From Collinsella sp. (lineage in GTDB: Bacteria > Actinomycetota > Coriobacteriia > Coriobacteriales > Coriobacteriaceae), in the NCBI GenBank assembly GCA_018380195.1, contig JAGZUC010000007.1:14552-78551 (forward strand): a stretch of 64,000 bases of DNA, written 5' to 3'. A program made the translations under genes and the position numbers. Below are positions 9,547-17,383 of the stretch, in pieces. Each line of letters starts with the position of its first letter. Position 1 is the stretch's first letter. A model generated the notes under the pieces. That model ran no database searches and was not told the origin of the DNA. It worked only from the letters and a program-made list of their open reading frames with translations.

Positions 9547-9559
9547 GATTGGACGAACG

Positions 9560-10849
9560 ATGAACGGGCAGCCCGTAGCAAGGGATAACTACCTCAAGAA
9601 GCTGATCGCTTTTCGCGATTCAGATGTTATCAAGGTCGTCACCGGCATGCGGCGATGCGGCAAGTCAACGTTGCTCGACATGATGCGCTCCCATCTTGCC
9701 AAAGACGGCGTACCGACCGAATGCCTTCTCTCTTTTCGAATGGAATCATTCGAGCTCGAGGGAATTCGCGATTGGCGCGAGCTTTACCGTCATGTCGTCG
9801 AGCGGATGCCGTCGAGTGGGAAGTGCTATCTCTTCTTTGATGAGCTTCAAGAAGTTTCCAGCTGGGAGAAAGCCATCAACGCGCTTCGCGTCGACAAAGA
9901 CTGCGACATCTACATTACGGGCTCGAATGCGTTTTTGCTCTCCAGCGAAATAGCGACCCTAATCTCAGGAAGATACGTCGAAATCAGAATGCACCCGCTA
10001 TCTTTCTCCGAATACCTCGACTTCCTTGGCCCGACCGAAGTCACGAGCAGATATGCCGTCTTTGGGAGGGAAGAAATCACCCCGCTCGACGAGTTGCTCG
10101 ACCGATACCTTCAATTTGGAGGTCTCCCCTATCTCGCGATTTCCGGTCTGCCCGAACGAGAGATGAAGGACTACATCTGGAGCACCTACCAGACCATTGT
10201 CGGTCGCGACATCTTGGCCCGTGAGGCCCGCCGAGGACGGAGGGCCGTAACGAGCAGAGACCTACTCGACAGAGTTTGCGCCTACCTGGCAGACAACATC
10301 TCAAACCCAACATCGATCAACAAGATCGTCGGCTCTTTGAACGAAAGCGGGACCAAAACTTCGCACGGCGCCATCGACACCTGCGTGTCGGCGCTCGAAG
10401 AAACCTATATCTTCTCCCATGCCCTCCGCTTTGACATCAAAGGGCGCGAGGTGCTCAAAACCGGAGGAAAATACTATATCGAGGACCTTGGACTCCGCGC
10501 CTACCTCGACGGTTATCGCGGCAGCGATAGCGGACGCGCCCTCGAAAACGCCGTGTATAACCGCCTCGTCATCGATGGATATCGGGTTTTCACGGGACAC
10601 ATGCGAAATGCCGAGATTGATTTTATCGCCATCGGCGACGGGGCGGACCGCAAGTTTATCCAAGTCACGGACACCATTGATGAGGAAGCCACGCGCAATC
10701 GCGAACTGCGCCCCTTCGAGCTGAAATCGCTCGAGAAGGTTGCCGCCGGTTACGAGAAGATCCTCGTCGTCCGTCACGGCGATCACCCTACGGACATAGA
10801 CGGCATCAGAATCGTTTCGGCTGTCGATTTTCTGCTTGGGCGCTTCTAG
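9560..10849 (+). CDS. AAA ATPase with DUF4143 (archaeal-type ATPase family)
   Basis: A 429-residue ATPase. The N-terminal AAA_14-type domain has Walker A GMRRCGKST and Walker B LFFDELQEV, then an arginine-rich segment (EARRGRRAVTSRDLLDR), and a C-terminal nuclease-fold-like DUF4143 region (EIDFIAI). Such proteins are common and often mobile, and their role is unknown. I chose ATG 9560; an upstream frame to 9491 would translate the palindromic repeats. Third-position GC is lower than in tex next door, consistent with transfer. Confidence 0.87.
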   Translation: MNGQPVARDNYLKKLIAFRDSDVIKVVTGMRRCGKSTLLDMMRSHLAKDGVPTECLLSFRMESFELEGIRDWRELYRHVVERMPSSGKCYLFFDELQEVSSWEKAINALRVDKDCDIYITGSNAFLLSSEIATLISGRYVEIRMHPLSFSEYLDFLGPTEVTSRYAVFGREEITPLDELLDRYLQFGGLPYLAISGLPEREMKDYIWSTYQTIVGRDILAREARRGRRAVTSRDLLDRVCAYLADNISNPTSINKIVGSLNESGTKTSHGAIDTCVSALEETYIFSHALRFDIKGREVLKTGGKYYIEDLGLRAYLDGYRGSDSGRALENAVYNRLVIDGYRVFTGHMRNAEIDFIAIGDGADRKFIQVTDTIDEEATRNRELRPFELKSLEKVAAGYEKILVVRHGDHPTDIDGIRIVSAVDFLLGRF

Positions 10850-11272
10850 CATCGATGTCACCCATCGCGACGATTCGTTCATCGAAGACGGAATCGCTTG
10901 ACCGATTATTCGAACCTGTCCCATACGACCGTCGCCCCACGGCATGGGCAAATATACCGCTGGAGGCGCTCGATAGGCCACGTCCTGCCGAGCGCCTCTC
11001 CTTCTAAAGCGATCTGGCCGAAACTCCGAAGCGCGAAACGTCGTTCCTCTGAGCCCCACCAACAAAAATCGAGTTATGCGGCCTCGCTGGGCCACGATGA
11101 CACCCCTCAAAGCGCCAAACGCAACAAATTGACGCTAGATATTCCACAAACGTCCCGTATCGGCACCCACAGAGGTACGATACGGGACGTTTTTCAGCCG
11201 CATTGCGATCTTGACAGCAATCAGAGGCCGAATAACTCGATTTTTGTTGGTGGGGCCTATTAAAGGCGCGGA
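10850..11272. repeat. Intergenic region with nested inverted repeats
   Basis: No credible gene. GGAGGCGCTCG (10962-10972) pairs with CGAGCGCCTC (10989-10998) as a likely terminator stem for the ATPase gene. Then 33-base arms 11053-11085 and 11224-11256 match at 32 of 33 positions and enclose a perfect 15-bp hairpin (11148-11162 / 11178-11192). The element separates the convergent ATPase and aldolase genes. Flanking bases show no clear target-site duplication and there is no transposase. Confidence 0.85.
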
Positions 11273-11977
11273 CTACGGCAGGATATGGAAGCCGAGCGAG
11301 GCGATATCCTTGGCAAAGCCGCGGACGGTGTCGAGCGAGACCTCGTACGGGTCGCGACCGATGTTCTTGCGCTTGGCCAGGATGCTGTTGGGCACCGTGA
11401 TGATCTGGCAACCGCAGGCCTCGGCCTGGTAAATGTTGATAAGCTCACGCGTGGACGCCCACAGGACCTCGCAGTTGGGCTTAGCGGCGGCCTTCTTGAC
11501 CGGCTCCGTCACAAACGGAATGGGGTCGACGCCGGTGTCGGCGATACGGCCGGCAAAGAGCGAGATGATGGACGGCGTCTCGGCGTCAACGGCCTCGACC
11601 ATCTCGTCGACCTGCTCGGGCGTAAAGATAGTGGTGACGTTGACCTTGATGCCGTCGGCCGAAAGCTTGCGGACCAGCTCGGCGGTGGATTCACCCTTGG
11701 TGGTCACGCACGGGATCTTAACGTAGACGTTCTCGGCCCAGGTAGCGATCTCGCGGGCCTCGACCTCCATGGTCTCGACGTCGTCGGCAAAGACCTCAAA
11801 CGAAACGGACACATCGGTGATATGGGTCAGGACCTCTTTGGCAAACGCGCGGTAATCCGTCACGCCGCCCTTCTTCATAAGGGACGGGTTGGTCGTGAAA
11901 CCCTGAACGTTGCCGTTCTCGTACATGTCGAGCATGCCCTCGAGGTTTGCACCGTCAGCGAACACCTTGATTGCCAT
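11273..11977 (-). CDS. fsa: Fructose-6-phosphate aldolase / transaldolase-like protein, copy 1
   Basis: A 234-residue protein of the small TalC/FSA transaldolase family. The Schiff-base lysine lies in NVYVKIP, and FTTNPSLMKKGG and SLFAGRIADTG are family signatures. Family members cleave or form fructose 6-phosphate or sedoheptulose 7-phosphate through a lysine imine. ATG 11977 has AAAGGAATC upstream; the longer frame to 12001 is unsupported. A second copy (14573-15283) agrees at roughly four residues in five by eye and begins the adjacent PTS operon. This copy lies downstream of the PTS terminator and has its own leader. Confidence 0.9.
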   Translation of the reverse strand: MAIKVFADGANLEGMLDMYENGNVQGFTTNPSLMKKGGVTDYRAFAKEVLTHITDVSVSFEVFADDVETMEVEAREIATWAENVYVKIPCVTTKGESTAELVRKLSADGIKVNVTTIFTPEQVDEMVEAVDAETPSIISLFAGRIADTGVDPIPFVTEPVKKAAAKPNCEVLWASTRELINIYQAEACGCQIITVPNSILAKRKNIGRDPYEVSLDTVRGFAKDIASLGFHILP

Positions 11978-12204
11978 CTGCCTGATTCCTTTCGTTTGCA
12001 TAAGGCCGGTAAACTGCTAAACACTTTACCTATGTTTATCAAGGCGTGAACTGCGGGTTTTTATCTTCTCGGCGAACGGTTTTACGGTTTTACCATTTTT
12101 ATATCGACACCCCAGCAGCAAAACGTTTTTGCCATTCATTGCGTTTGATTCCGCTCACAGCGCAGAGACGATGCTTCGTCAATACGTTTTCACAACCACT
12201 TCAA
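11978..12204 (-). promoter_or_regulatory. Leader of aldolase copy 1
   Basis: About 225 bases of AT-rich DNA between the PTS terminator and the aldolase start, transcribed leftwards. No recognised RNA motif. Runs such as GGTTTTACGG and AAAACG are present. Its AT-richness resembles that of the leader of aldolase copy 2, so both could respond to the same DeoR regulator, but I see no convincing shared site. Confidence 0.35.
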
Positions 12205-12246
12205 AACAAAAAGCGGTGACGCCTCATTTGAGACGTCACCGCTTCC
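12205..12246 (-). terminator. Intrinsic terminator of the PTS operon
   Basis: On the minus strand an 11-bp stem (AAGCGGTGACG with CGTCACCGCTT) is followed by TTTTTG. It lies about 55 bases after the EIIC stop. Confidence 0.88.
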
Positions 12247-12301
12247 GTGTAGGAGCCGGTTATCGGAGCTCCGCCCGATTAGGGCTTAAAGTGTGCCTGG
12301 A

Positions 12302-13693
12302 TTACTCTTCCTCAACGTGGTTGATCACAGCGCCCTTGGTGTGGATGAAGTTGGGGACAAAGGCGACGATCAGAAGGACAGCGAGAATCGCGTAGACACC
12401 GGTGGTACCGAAGGCCTCGGCAGCGCGGCCGAGCGTAATACCAATAACGGAGAAGTCGAAGTCGCCGAACGTAGTGTTCTTGAAGCCGAAGACGTCAAGA
12501 ACAGGCAGGAGCAGAGCAGGGGCAAAGGTGATGAGCAGGCCGTTGACGAAAGCGCCAAGAGCTGCACCCTTGCGGCCACCGGTAGCATTGCCGTAGATGC
12601 CGGCGGTAGCACCGCAGAAGAAGTGAGGAACCATGCCCGGGATGATGAAGATACCGAGGGTAGCGCCCACGATGAACATACCGACCACGCCACCGATAAA
12701 GGAAGCGACAAAGCCGAGAATGACGGCGGTGGGAGCGTAGGGGAAGAAGACGGCGCAGTCGACGGCGGGGATGGCACCGGGGATCAGCTTGTTGGAGATG
12801 CCCTGGAAGGCCGGGACCAGGTCGGCGAGAATCATGCGGACGCCGTTGTAGACGATGGTGACGCCGACGGCGAAGGACAGAGCACAGGTCAGGGCGTAAA
12901 CAATCACGTTGTCGCCGCCAGCAGTCTCAGTAACAACCGCAGGGTCTGCGATGTAAGCGGCAAAAGCAGTCACCAGGTAGAAGAAGGCCATGGTAAGAGC
13001 CGTGGAGATGGTGGTGTCGCGCAGGAAGGCATACTTCTCGGGAACCTCGATCTTCTCGGTGCTGTTCTCCTCGGCGTCCTTAGCAAACAGCGTACCGACT
13101 GCAGCGGAGATATAGTAGGCAAGCGAGCCGAAGTGACCCATGGCGATCTCGTCGCCATCGGTAACCTTCTCGGTGAAACGCTGGCCGACGGCGGGAAGCA
13201 TGGCGCTCACGAGGCCCAGGAACATACCGCCCACAATGATAAGCTGGACATCCTCGAAGCCAGATGCCTGCAGAACAGCAGACAGCAGGCAAGCCATGAA
13301 CATGCTGTGATGGCCCGTCAGGAAGATGTACTTAAACTTGGTAAAGCGAGCAATGATAATGTTCACGACGTAGCCGAGAATCAGGATCATCATGGTCTGA
13401 ACGCCGAGGACGCTCTGGGCCATCGAAACGACGACCTCGTTGTTGGGCACGACGCCGGTGATGTGGAAACCGGTCTCGATGAAGGTACCCAGCGGAGCAA
13501 GGTTCTCCTGAACAACAGCGGCGCCGGCAGACAGCATGATGTAGCCAAGGATCGGCTTCAGGGTGCCCGTCATCACCTTGTGGGCGGGACGCTTAAGCGC
13601 GACAAGGCCGACAAAAGCGAACAGGCCCATAATCCATGCTGGCTTGGTCAGAATCGATTGGATAAACTCAAGTATGGGAAGGATGACTTGCAT
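12302..13693 (-). CDS. PTS ascorbate-type (UlaA/SgaT family) EIIC permease
   Basis: A 463-residue polytopic permease. The family segments IFLTGHHSMF, NGVRMILADLVPAFQGIS, LIPGAIPAVDCAVFF and IIPGMVPHFFCGATAG align with UlaA by memory, so this is the ascorbate-type and not the galactitol-type EIIC. It imports a sugar-like substrate with phosphorylation by the EIIB next door. ATG 13693 follows AAAGGAAG; the frame to 13738 adds 15 residues without a ribosome site. Order in the transcript is aldolase, EIIA, EIIB, EIIC. The usual ascorbate pathway genes (UlaD, E, F, G) are absent, so the real substrate may not be ascorbate. Confidence 0.9.
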   Translation of the reverse strand: MQVILPILEFIQSILTKPAWIMGLFAFVGLVALKRPAHKVMTGTLKPILGYIMLSAGAAVVQENLAPLGTFIETGFHITGVVPNNEVVVSMAQSVLGVQTMMILILGYVVNIIIARFTKFKYIFLTGHHSMFMACLLSAVLQASGFEDVQLIIVGGMFLGLVSAMLPAVGQRFTEKVTDGDEIAMGHFGSLAYYISAAVGTLFAKDAEENSTEKIEVPEKYAFLRDTTISTALTMAFFYLVTAFAAYIADPAVVTETAGGDNVIVYALTCALSFAVGVTIVYNGVRMILADLVPAFQGISNKLIPGAIPAVDCAVFFPYAPTAVILGFVASFIGGVVGMFIVGATLGIFIIPGMVPHFFCGATAGIYGNATGGRKGAALGAFVNGLLITFAPALLLPVLDVFGFKNTTFGDFDFSVIGITLGRAAEAFGTTGVYAILAVLLIVAFVPNFIHTKGAVINHVEEE

Positions 13694-13716
13694 CTGGGCT
13701 TCCTTTCTTTTTAACG

Positions 13717-13755
13717 TGGGCGCGTTTCCCTCTTCCACAGGGAACCGCCCTTTTT
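13717..13755. other. Stem-loop between EIIB and EIIC genes
   Basis: GGGCGCGTTTCCC pairs imperfectly with GGGAACCGCCC around the loop TCTTCCACA, in the gap between the two genes. It lacks a T-run on the coding (minus) strand, so it may tune the stability of the EIIC message and is unlikely to stop transcription. Confidence 0.4.
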
Positions 13756-13764
13756 TGTGCCGCT

Positions 13765-14040
13765 TTAGGCGTTAGCGGCGGCCGCCTTGATTGCCTCGAG
13801 GGCGTCTTCGCGGATCTTCTTCTTGTTCACATAGCTGCGAACGATCACGACGTTACCGTGAAGCTCGGGAGCGAGCTCCTTAACGGTGATGAACAGATCC
13901 GGATTTGCGGAAGAAGCACCGTTCAGGTCCATAGACTCAACGTCGGCCTTGATGCCCTCCTCCTCGCAAAGCTCCTCGACTTTGCCAGCGAGCATCAGGC
14001 TGGACCCGATGCCGTTTCCGCATACGGTGATGATATGCAT
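13765..14040 (-). CDS. PTS EIIB component, ascorbate/lactose-like
   Basis: A 91-residue EIIB. The phosphocysteine is Cys7 in VCGNGIGSSLM, the P-loop of the ascorbate-type EIIB family. It passes phosphate from the EIIA histidine to the incoming substrate at EIIC. The start at 14040 follows GAGAGGAAGG. It lies between EIIA and EIIC in a single leftward operon. Confidence 0.92.
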   Translation of the reverse strand: MHIITVCGNGIGSSLMLAGKVEELCEEEGIKADVESMDLNGASSANPDLFITVKELAPELHGNVVIVRSYVNKKKIREDALEAIKAAAANA

Positions 14041-14116
14041 GGCAACCTTCCTCTCCTACACGTGACGGTTTTCCCGTCTATCCAAAAGCGGCGACGCATC
14101 GCCGTGCCATTAAGGC

Positions 14117-14563
14117 CTAAAAGAATGAACGCATGGTCTCCAGAACTTGCTCGGGCGTATCGCACGCGCTGAGCTTGGCAACGCAGTCCTCATCCTCGAA
14201 CATCTGCGAAAGCTCCGCCAAGCAGCCAAGATGGGCCTTGGGGTCGGGCGCGCAGATGCCCACGAGCACGTGAACCGGATCGAAATCCTCATGTCCAAAC
14301 GCAACCGCAGGATCAAGCGTGACGATGCAGATTCCCGCTTCGCTCACGTTGCCATCGGCCTGGGCATGGGGCATGGCGATGCCCTCTTCAAGAACCATAT
14401 AGGGACCGAATTTGTGAACCGATGAAATCATGGCGTCGACATAGCTCTGGTCGCATTTGCCGGCGTCTACGAGCAATTTGCCGCACGCCTTAATCGCTTC
14501 CTCCCAATCGGAGGCCTCGACATGGCAGGCAACAAGCTCGGGCTTAAGAAGATCGGTCAGCAT
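14117..14563 (-). CDS. PTS EIIA component (fructose/mannitol-type fold)
   Basis: A 148-residue PTS_EIIA_2 protein. The phospho-accepting histidine is His66 in GIAMPHAQ, followed by the typical hydrophobic core ending VLVGICAPDP. It takes phosphate from HPr and hands it to the EIIB Cys. It starts 9 bases after the upstream aldolase stop, so aldolase, EIIA, EIIB and EIIC are one transcript. Confidence 0.92.
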   Translation of the reverse strand: MLTDLLKPELVACHVEASDWEEAIKACGKLLVDAGKCDQSYVDAMISSVHKFGPYMVLEEGIAMPHAQADGNVSEAGICIVTLDPAVAFGHEDFDPVHVLVGICAPDPKAHLGCLAELSQMFEDEDCVAKLSACDTPEQVLETMRSFF

Positions 14564-14572
14564 GCTCGCCCC

Positions 14573-15283
14573 CTACTCCTCGGGCAGGATATGAAAACCA
14601 AGCGCCTGAATGTCGCGGGCAAAGCCCTTGACCGTATCAAGCGAGTACTCAAGCAAATCTTTCCCGAAATTCTTGCGCTTGGCAAGAAGGGCATTGGGGA
14701 CCGTAATGATCTGGCAGCCAACAGACTCTGCCTGGAAGATGTTGAGCACCTCACGCGTGGATGCCCAGAGAACCTCGGCGGCGGGCTTGACGGCAGCCTT
14801 CTTTACGGACTCTGCCATGAGAGGCAGCGGATCGACACCGGTATCGGCGATTCGGCCGGCAAAGATAGACAGAATAGAGGGGGTCTCGGCAGAGACGGCA
14901 TCGACGAACTCGTCGACCTGCTCGGGCGTGAAGATGGTGGTGACATTCACCTTGATGCCATCGGCGGAAAGGCGCTTGACCAGCGCGGCGGTGGACTCGC
15001 CCTTGGTGTTGAGCGCCGGAATCTTAACGTAGACGTTGTCCGCCCAGGTTGCGATCTCGCGAGCCTCGGCCTCCATACCAGCCTCGTCGTCGGCGAACAC
15101 CTCAAAAGAGACCGACACATCGGTGATGTGCTCAAGAACCGTCTTGGCAAAAGCACGGTAGTCAGTCACGCCACCGGCCTTCATAAGGGAAGGATTGGTC
15201 GTGAAGCCCTGAACGTTGCCATTGTCGTGCATGTCAAGCATGCCCTCGAGGTTAGCGCCGTCGGCAAACACCTTGATCGCCAT
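14573..15283 (-). CDS. fsa: Fructose-6-phosphate aldolase / transaldolase-like protein, copy 2
   Basis: A 236-residue TalC/FSA-family protein with the catalytic lysine in NVYVKIP and the conserved FTTNPSLMKAGG. It is the first gene of the PTS operon and probably acts on the phosphorylated sugar delivered by it. ATG 15283 has GAAAGGACC upstream. Differences from copy 1 are scattered and conservative, so both copies look functional; they may have been kept for different expression. Confidence 0.92.
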   Translation of the reverse strand: MAIKVFADGANLEGMLDMHDNGNVQGFTTNPSLMKAGGVTDYRAFAKTVLEHITDVSVSFEVFADDEAGMEAEAREIATWADNVYVKIPALNTKGESTAALVKRLSADGIKVNVTTIFTPEQVDEFVDAVSAETPSILSIFAGRIADTGVDPLPLMAESVKKAAVKPAAEVLWASTREVLNIFQAESVGCQIITVPNALLAKRKNFGKDLLEYSLDTVKGFARDIQALGFHILPEE

Positions 15284-15643
15284 GTTGGTCCTTTCTCATC
15301 TAGCATTATTGCTATCGAAAGCCTTTTTCTTTGTTTCAAAAGCTTTTCGGCTTTCTTTTATAAACTACTTCAAAAGATATCGAAAGCTCAATTGCCAACT
15401 TTCCGTGAACGGTCGATTATCGGGCGTGAACGTATCTCACTTTTTTTCGAACACCTTTCAGGCAAGACTCTTTACTGGCTGTTGCAGGCATTCTGCACGT
15501 CAGGCCAACTACTAATTACAAATAAAAGCAAGGCGTGTCATTCATCTCGTTCGCTCGATTTCGCCTTGTTCTTTTCATATCGATACGTTATATTTCGATT
15601 ACGAAAGGCATTTCTTTTGCCTTTCGTTCAAAAGGAGCGACTT
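15284..15643. promoter_or_regulatory. Divergent control region between PTS operon and DeoR gene
   Basis: This 360-base region is markedly AT-rich against the surrounding genes and holds no gene. It contains several CGAAAG/CTTTCG inverted pairs, notably ACGAAAGGCA (15601-15610) with TGCCTTTCGT shortly downstream, and CGAAAGCC near 15315 facing GGCTTTC near 15350. These repeated half-sites are reasonable candidate operators for the adjacent DeoR-type protein; that is inference from position. Confidence 0.55.
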
Positions 15644-16435
15644 ATGGCATCAACTTCAGACCTTTCCCCGGCCGAACGTCAGCGATTTATCATGAACTGG
15701 CTGGCCGAAAAGCCAAATATCTCGGTATCCGACATCGTTCGCCGCTTTTCGGTTTCGGAAGTTACCGCGCGACACGACCTCGTCTCGCTGGAATCGGAAG
15801 GCAAATTGCGTCGCGTACGTGGCGGAGCGGTATCGCTTTCTCGTTCCAATGCCATTTCGTATCCCGAAGAGCGCATCAATGTCCAAGTCGAGGCCAAGGA
15901 GGCAATCGCCGCGACCGCAGCAACTCTTGTTGACGATGGCGACGTTCTGGTGATCGACATCGGCACCACGGCCTTTTACTTCACTAAGGCCCTCATGGAC
16001 AAACGCGATATCACCATCATCACCGGCGATCTTGCTATCGCAAACTATGCCAGCTTTAATCTGCCCAATGCTTCGGTAGTGCTGTTAGGCGGCTCCGTGC
16101 GAAAGGGTCACCTTTATCTCGCGGGCGCGCTAACGCTCGACTGCATGAGCAAGCTTCATGCCGACAAGGCATTTGTCAGCGCGGACGGATTCCATCCCGA
16201 CCACGGCTTTACCGTCGAGCATGACTTCTCGGCCATGATCAAGAGCATGTATCTGACCAACTCAAACCAGGGCTATATGATGGTTGACCAGGGAAAGTTC
16301 AACAAGACCAGTTTTTATCAGTCCGCGCAGATCGATGACCTCGATGGCATCATCGTTGATGGAGACAATGAGGGCATCATGACGGCGGCCATCGAAAGCA
16401 GCCGCAGTCATCCCAAGCTCTATTTTGCAAAATAA
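15644..16435 (+). CDS. DeoR/GlpR-family transcriptional regulator
   Basis: A 263-residue DeoR regulator. The N-terminal helix-turn-helix (ISVSDIVRRFSVSEVTARHD, then LRRVRGGA) is followed by a sugar-phosphate sensing DeoRC domain (DIGTTAFYFTKAL, LLGGSVRKGHLYLAG). It is divergent from the aldolase-PTS operon and probably represses it until a sugar phosphate accumulates. ATG 15644 follows AAAGGAG. Longer upstream frames overlap PTS genes on the other strand and are shadows. Confidence 0.93.
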   Translation: MASTSDLSPAERQRFIMNWLAEKPNISVSDIVRRFSVSEVTARHDLVSLESEGKLRRVRGGAVSLSRSNAISYPEERINVQVEAKEAIAATAATLVDDGDVLVIDIGTTAFYFTKALMDKRDITIITGDLAIANYASFNLPNASVVLLGGSVRKGHLYLAGALTLDCMSKLHADKAFVSADGFHPDHGFTVEHDFSAMIKSMYLTNSNQGYMMVDQGKFNKTSFYQSAQIDDLDGIIVDGDNEGIMTAAIESSRSHPKLYFAK

Positions 16436-16437
16436 CT

Positions 16438-16478
16438 CAAATGGCCGGTTCGCCCACATCGAGGGCGAACCGGCCATT
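16438..16478. terminator. Bidirectional terminator
   Basis: A perfect 13-bp stem (GGCCGGTTCGCCC, 16443-16455, with 16463-16475) is flanked by A-rich and T-rich tracts on both sides, between the convergent deoR and HAD genes. Confidence 0.85.
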
Positions 16479-16480
16479 TA

Positions 16481-17308
16481 TTAAATCAAGCCGAAGTGGC
16501 GCATCGCCGTAACCGTGCCGTCGTGTGCGACGTCGTCGGTCACGTAGTCGGCGACTGCCTTGACCTCGGGCATGGCGTTACCCATGGCAACGGCCGTCTC
16601 GACGGCGGCGAGCATACCCAGGTCGTTGCCCGAATCGCCAAAGCCAAAGGTGCGCGCGTTATCGGTGCGACCCAGGTACTCCAGCGCTCGCGCCACGCCC
16701 ACGCCCTTGTCGATGCCCTTGGGGCTCAGTTCACGGTTTTCCCCGCCGGTGTTGCACAGCTCGAAATTGCGCTCGATAAAGCCGTCGTCGTTGGCCACGC
16801 GTGCCAAGTTAGATGCATTCAGGCACACCTTACCCACGTGCAAACGACCGTCGACGCGCATCTCCCCGGCACCGTGCACCACGGAAGCGCCGATCAAAGA
16901 CGACTGTTCAATACCCGCAGGCTCCAGAGCAAAGGTCGCTCCATTGGTTTCGAAAAAGGCCTCGAATCCTGCCGAGATAATGCGATGTGCGAGTTCTTCG
17001 GCTACATCCTCGTCAAAGCAGTCCTCGTGCACCACGCGTCCCTCGACCTCGAGCGTAGCACCCGCCATGGCAACGATGCCTTCGGGATCCAACTCGCGCA
17101 GGCTGTCGGCGATGAGCCACAGGGGGCGGCCGGTGCAGATAAACGCCTTATGACCCGCATCGCGCAGCGTGTGGAAGGCCTCGATTACCGCCTGCGAAGG
17201 ACGAACCGCCGAAAAATCCTTATCGGTCATATCGTCGGGATCGAACGACGTCAGCGTGCCGTCAACGTCAAAAAAGAGCACGGCGGAATCGGGGCACGCA
17301 TCAATCAT
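16481..17308 (-). CDS. HAD-superfamily Cof-type phosphatase
   Basis: A 275-residue haloacid-dehalogenase hydrolase of the Cof/YidA type. Motif I is FFDVDGTLTSF (Asp nucleophile), motif II lies at FICTGRP, the motif III Lys at SPKGIDKG, and motif IV at FGFGDSGNDLGML. Members dephosphorylate sugar phosphates or flavin precursors. ATG 17308 has AAAGGAACC upstream. It is divergent from rlmKL. Specific substrate unknown. Confidence 0.9.
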   Translation of the reverse strand: MIDACPDSAVLFFDVDGTLTSFDPDDMTDKDFSAVRPSQAVIEAFHTLRDAGHKAFICTGRPLWLIADSLRELDPEGIVAMAGATLEVEGRVVHEDCFDEDVAEELAHRIISAGFEAFFETNGATFALEPAGIEQSSLIGASVVHGAGEMRVDGRLHVGKVCLNASNLARVANDDGFIERNFELCNTGGENRELSPKGIDKGVGVARALEYLGRTDNARTFGFGDSGNDLGMLAAVETAVAMGNAMPEVKAVADYVTDDVAHDGTVTAMRHFGLI

Positions 17309-17350
17309 ATGGGTTCCTTTCGGGGGCGAGGGCAAACGGAGCATCCATCA

Positions 17351-17356
17351 TATAAT
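17351..17356 (+). promoter_or_regulatory. -10 box of the rlmKL promoter
   Basis: A perfect TATAAT lies 28 bases before the start codon. No good -35 is visible. Confidence 0.5.
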
Positions 17357-17383
17357 GGAGCGACGCAACCAGAGAGGTCACCC

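Noticed and set aside
11053..11256. Insertion sequence with 33-bp ends
   Set aside because: Interior of 138 bases has no transposase and no target duplication is seen; listed as an inverted-repeat element instead.
12293..13714. 473-codon plus-strand frame opposite the PTS EIIC
   Set aside because: Highly charged His/Asp/Gly-rich shadow of a membrane-protein gene with clear UlaA motifs.
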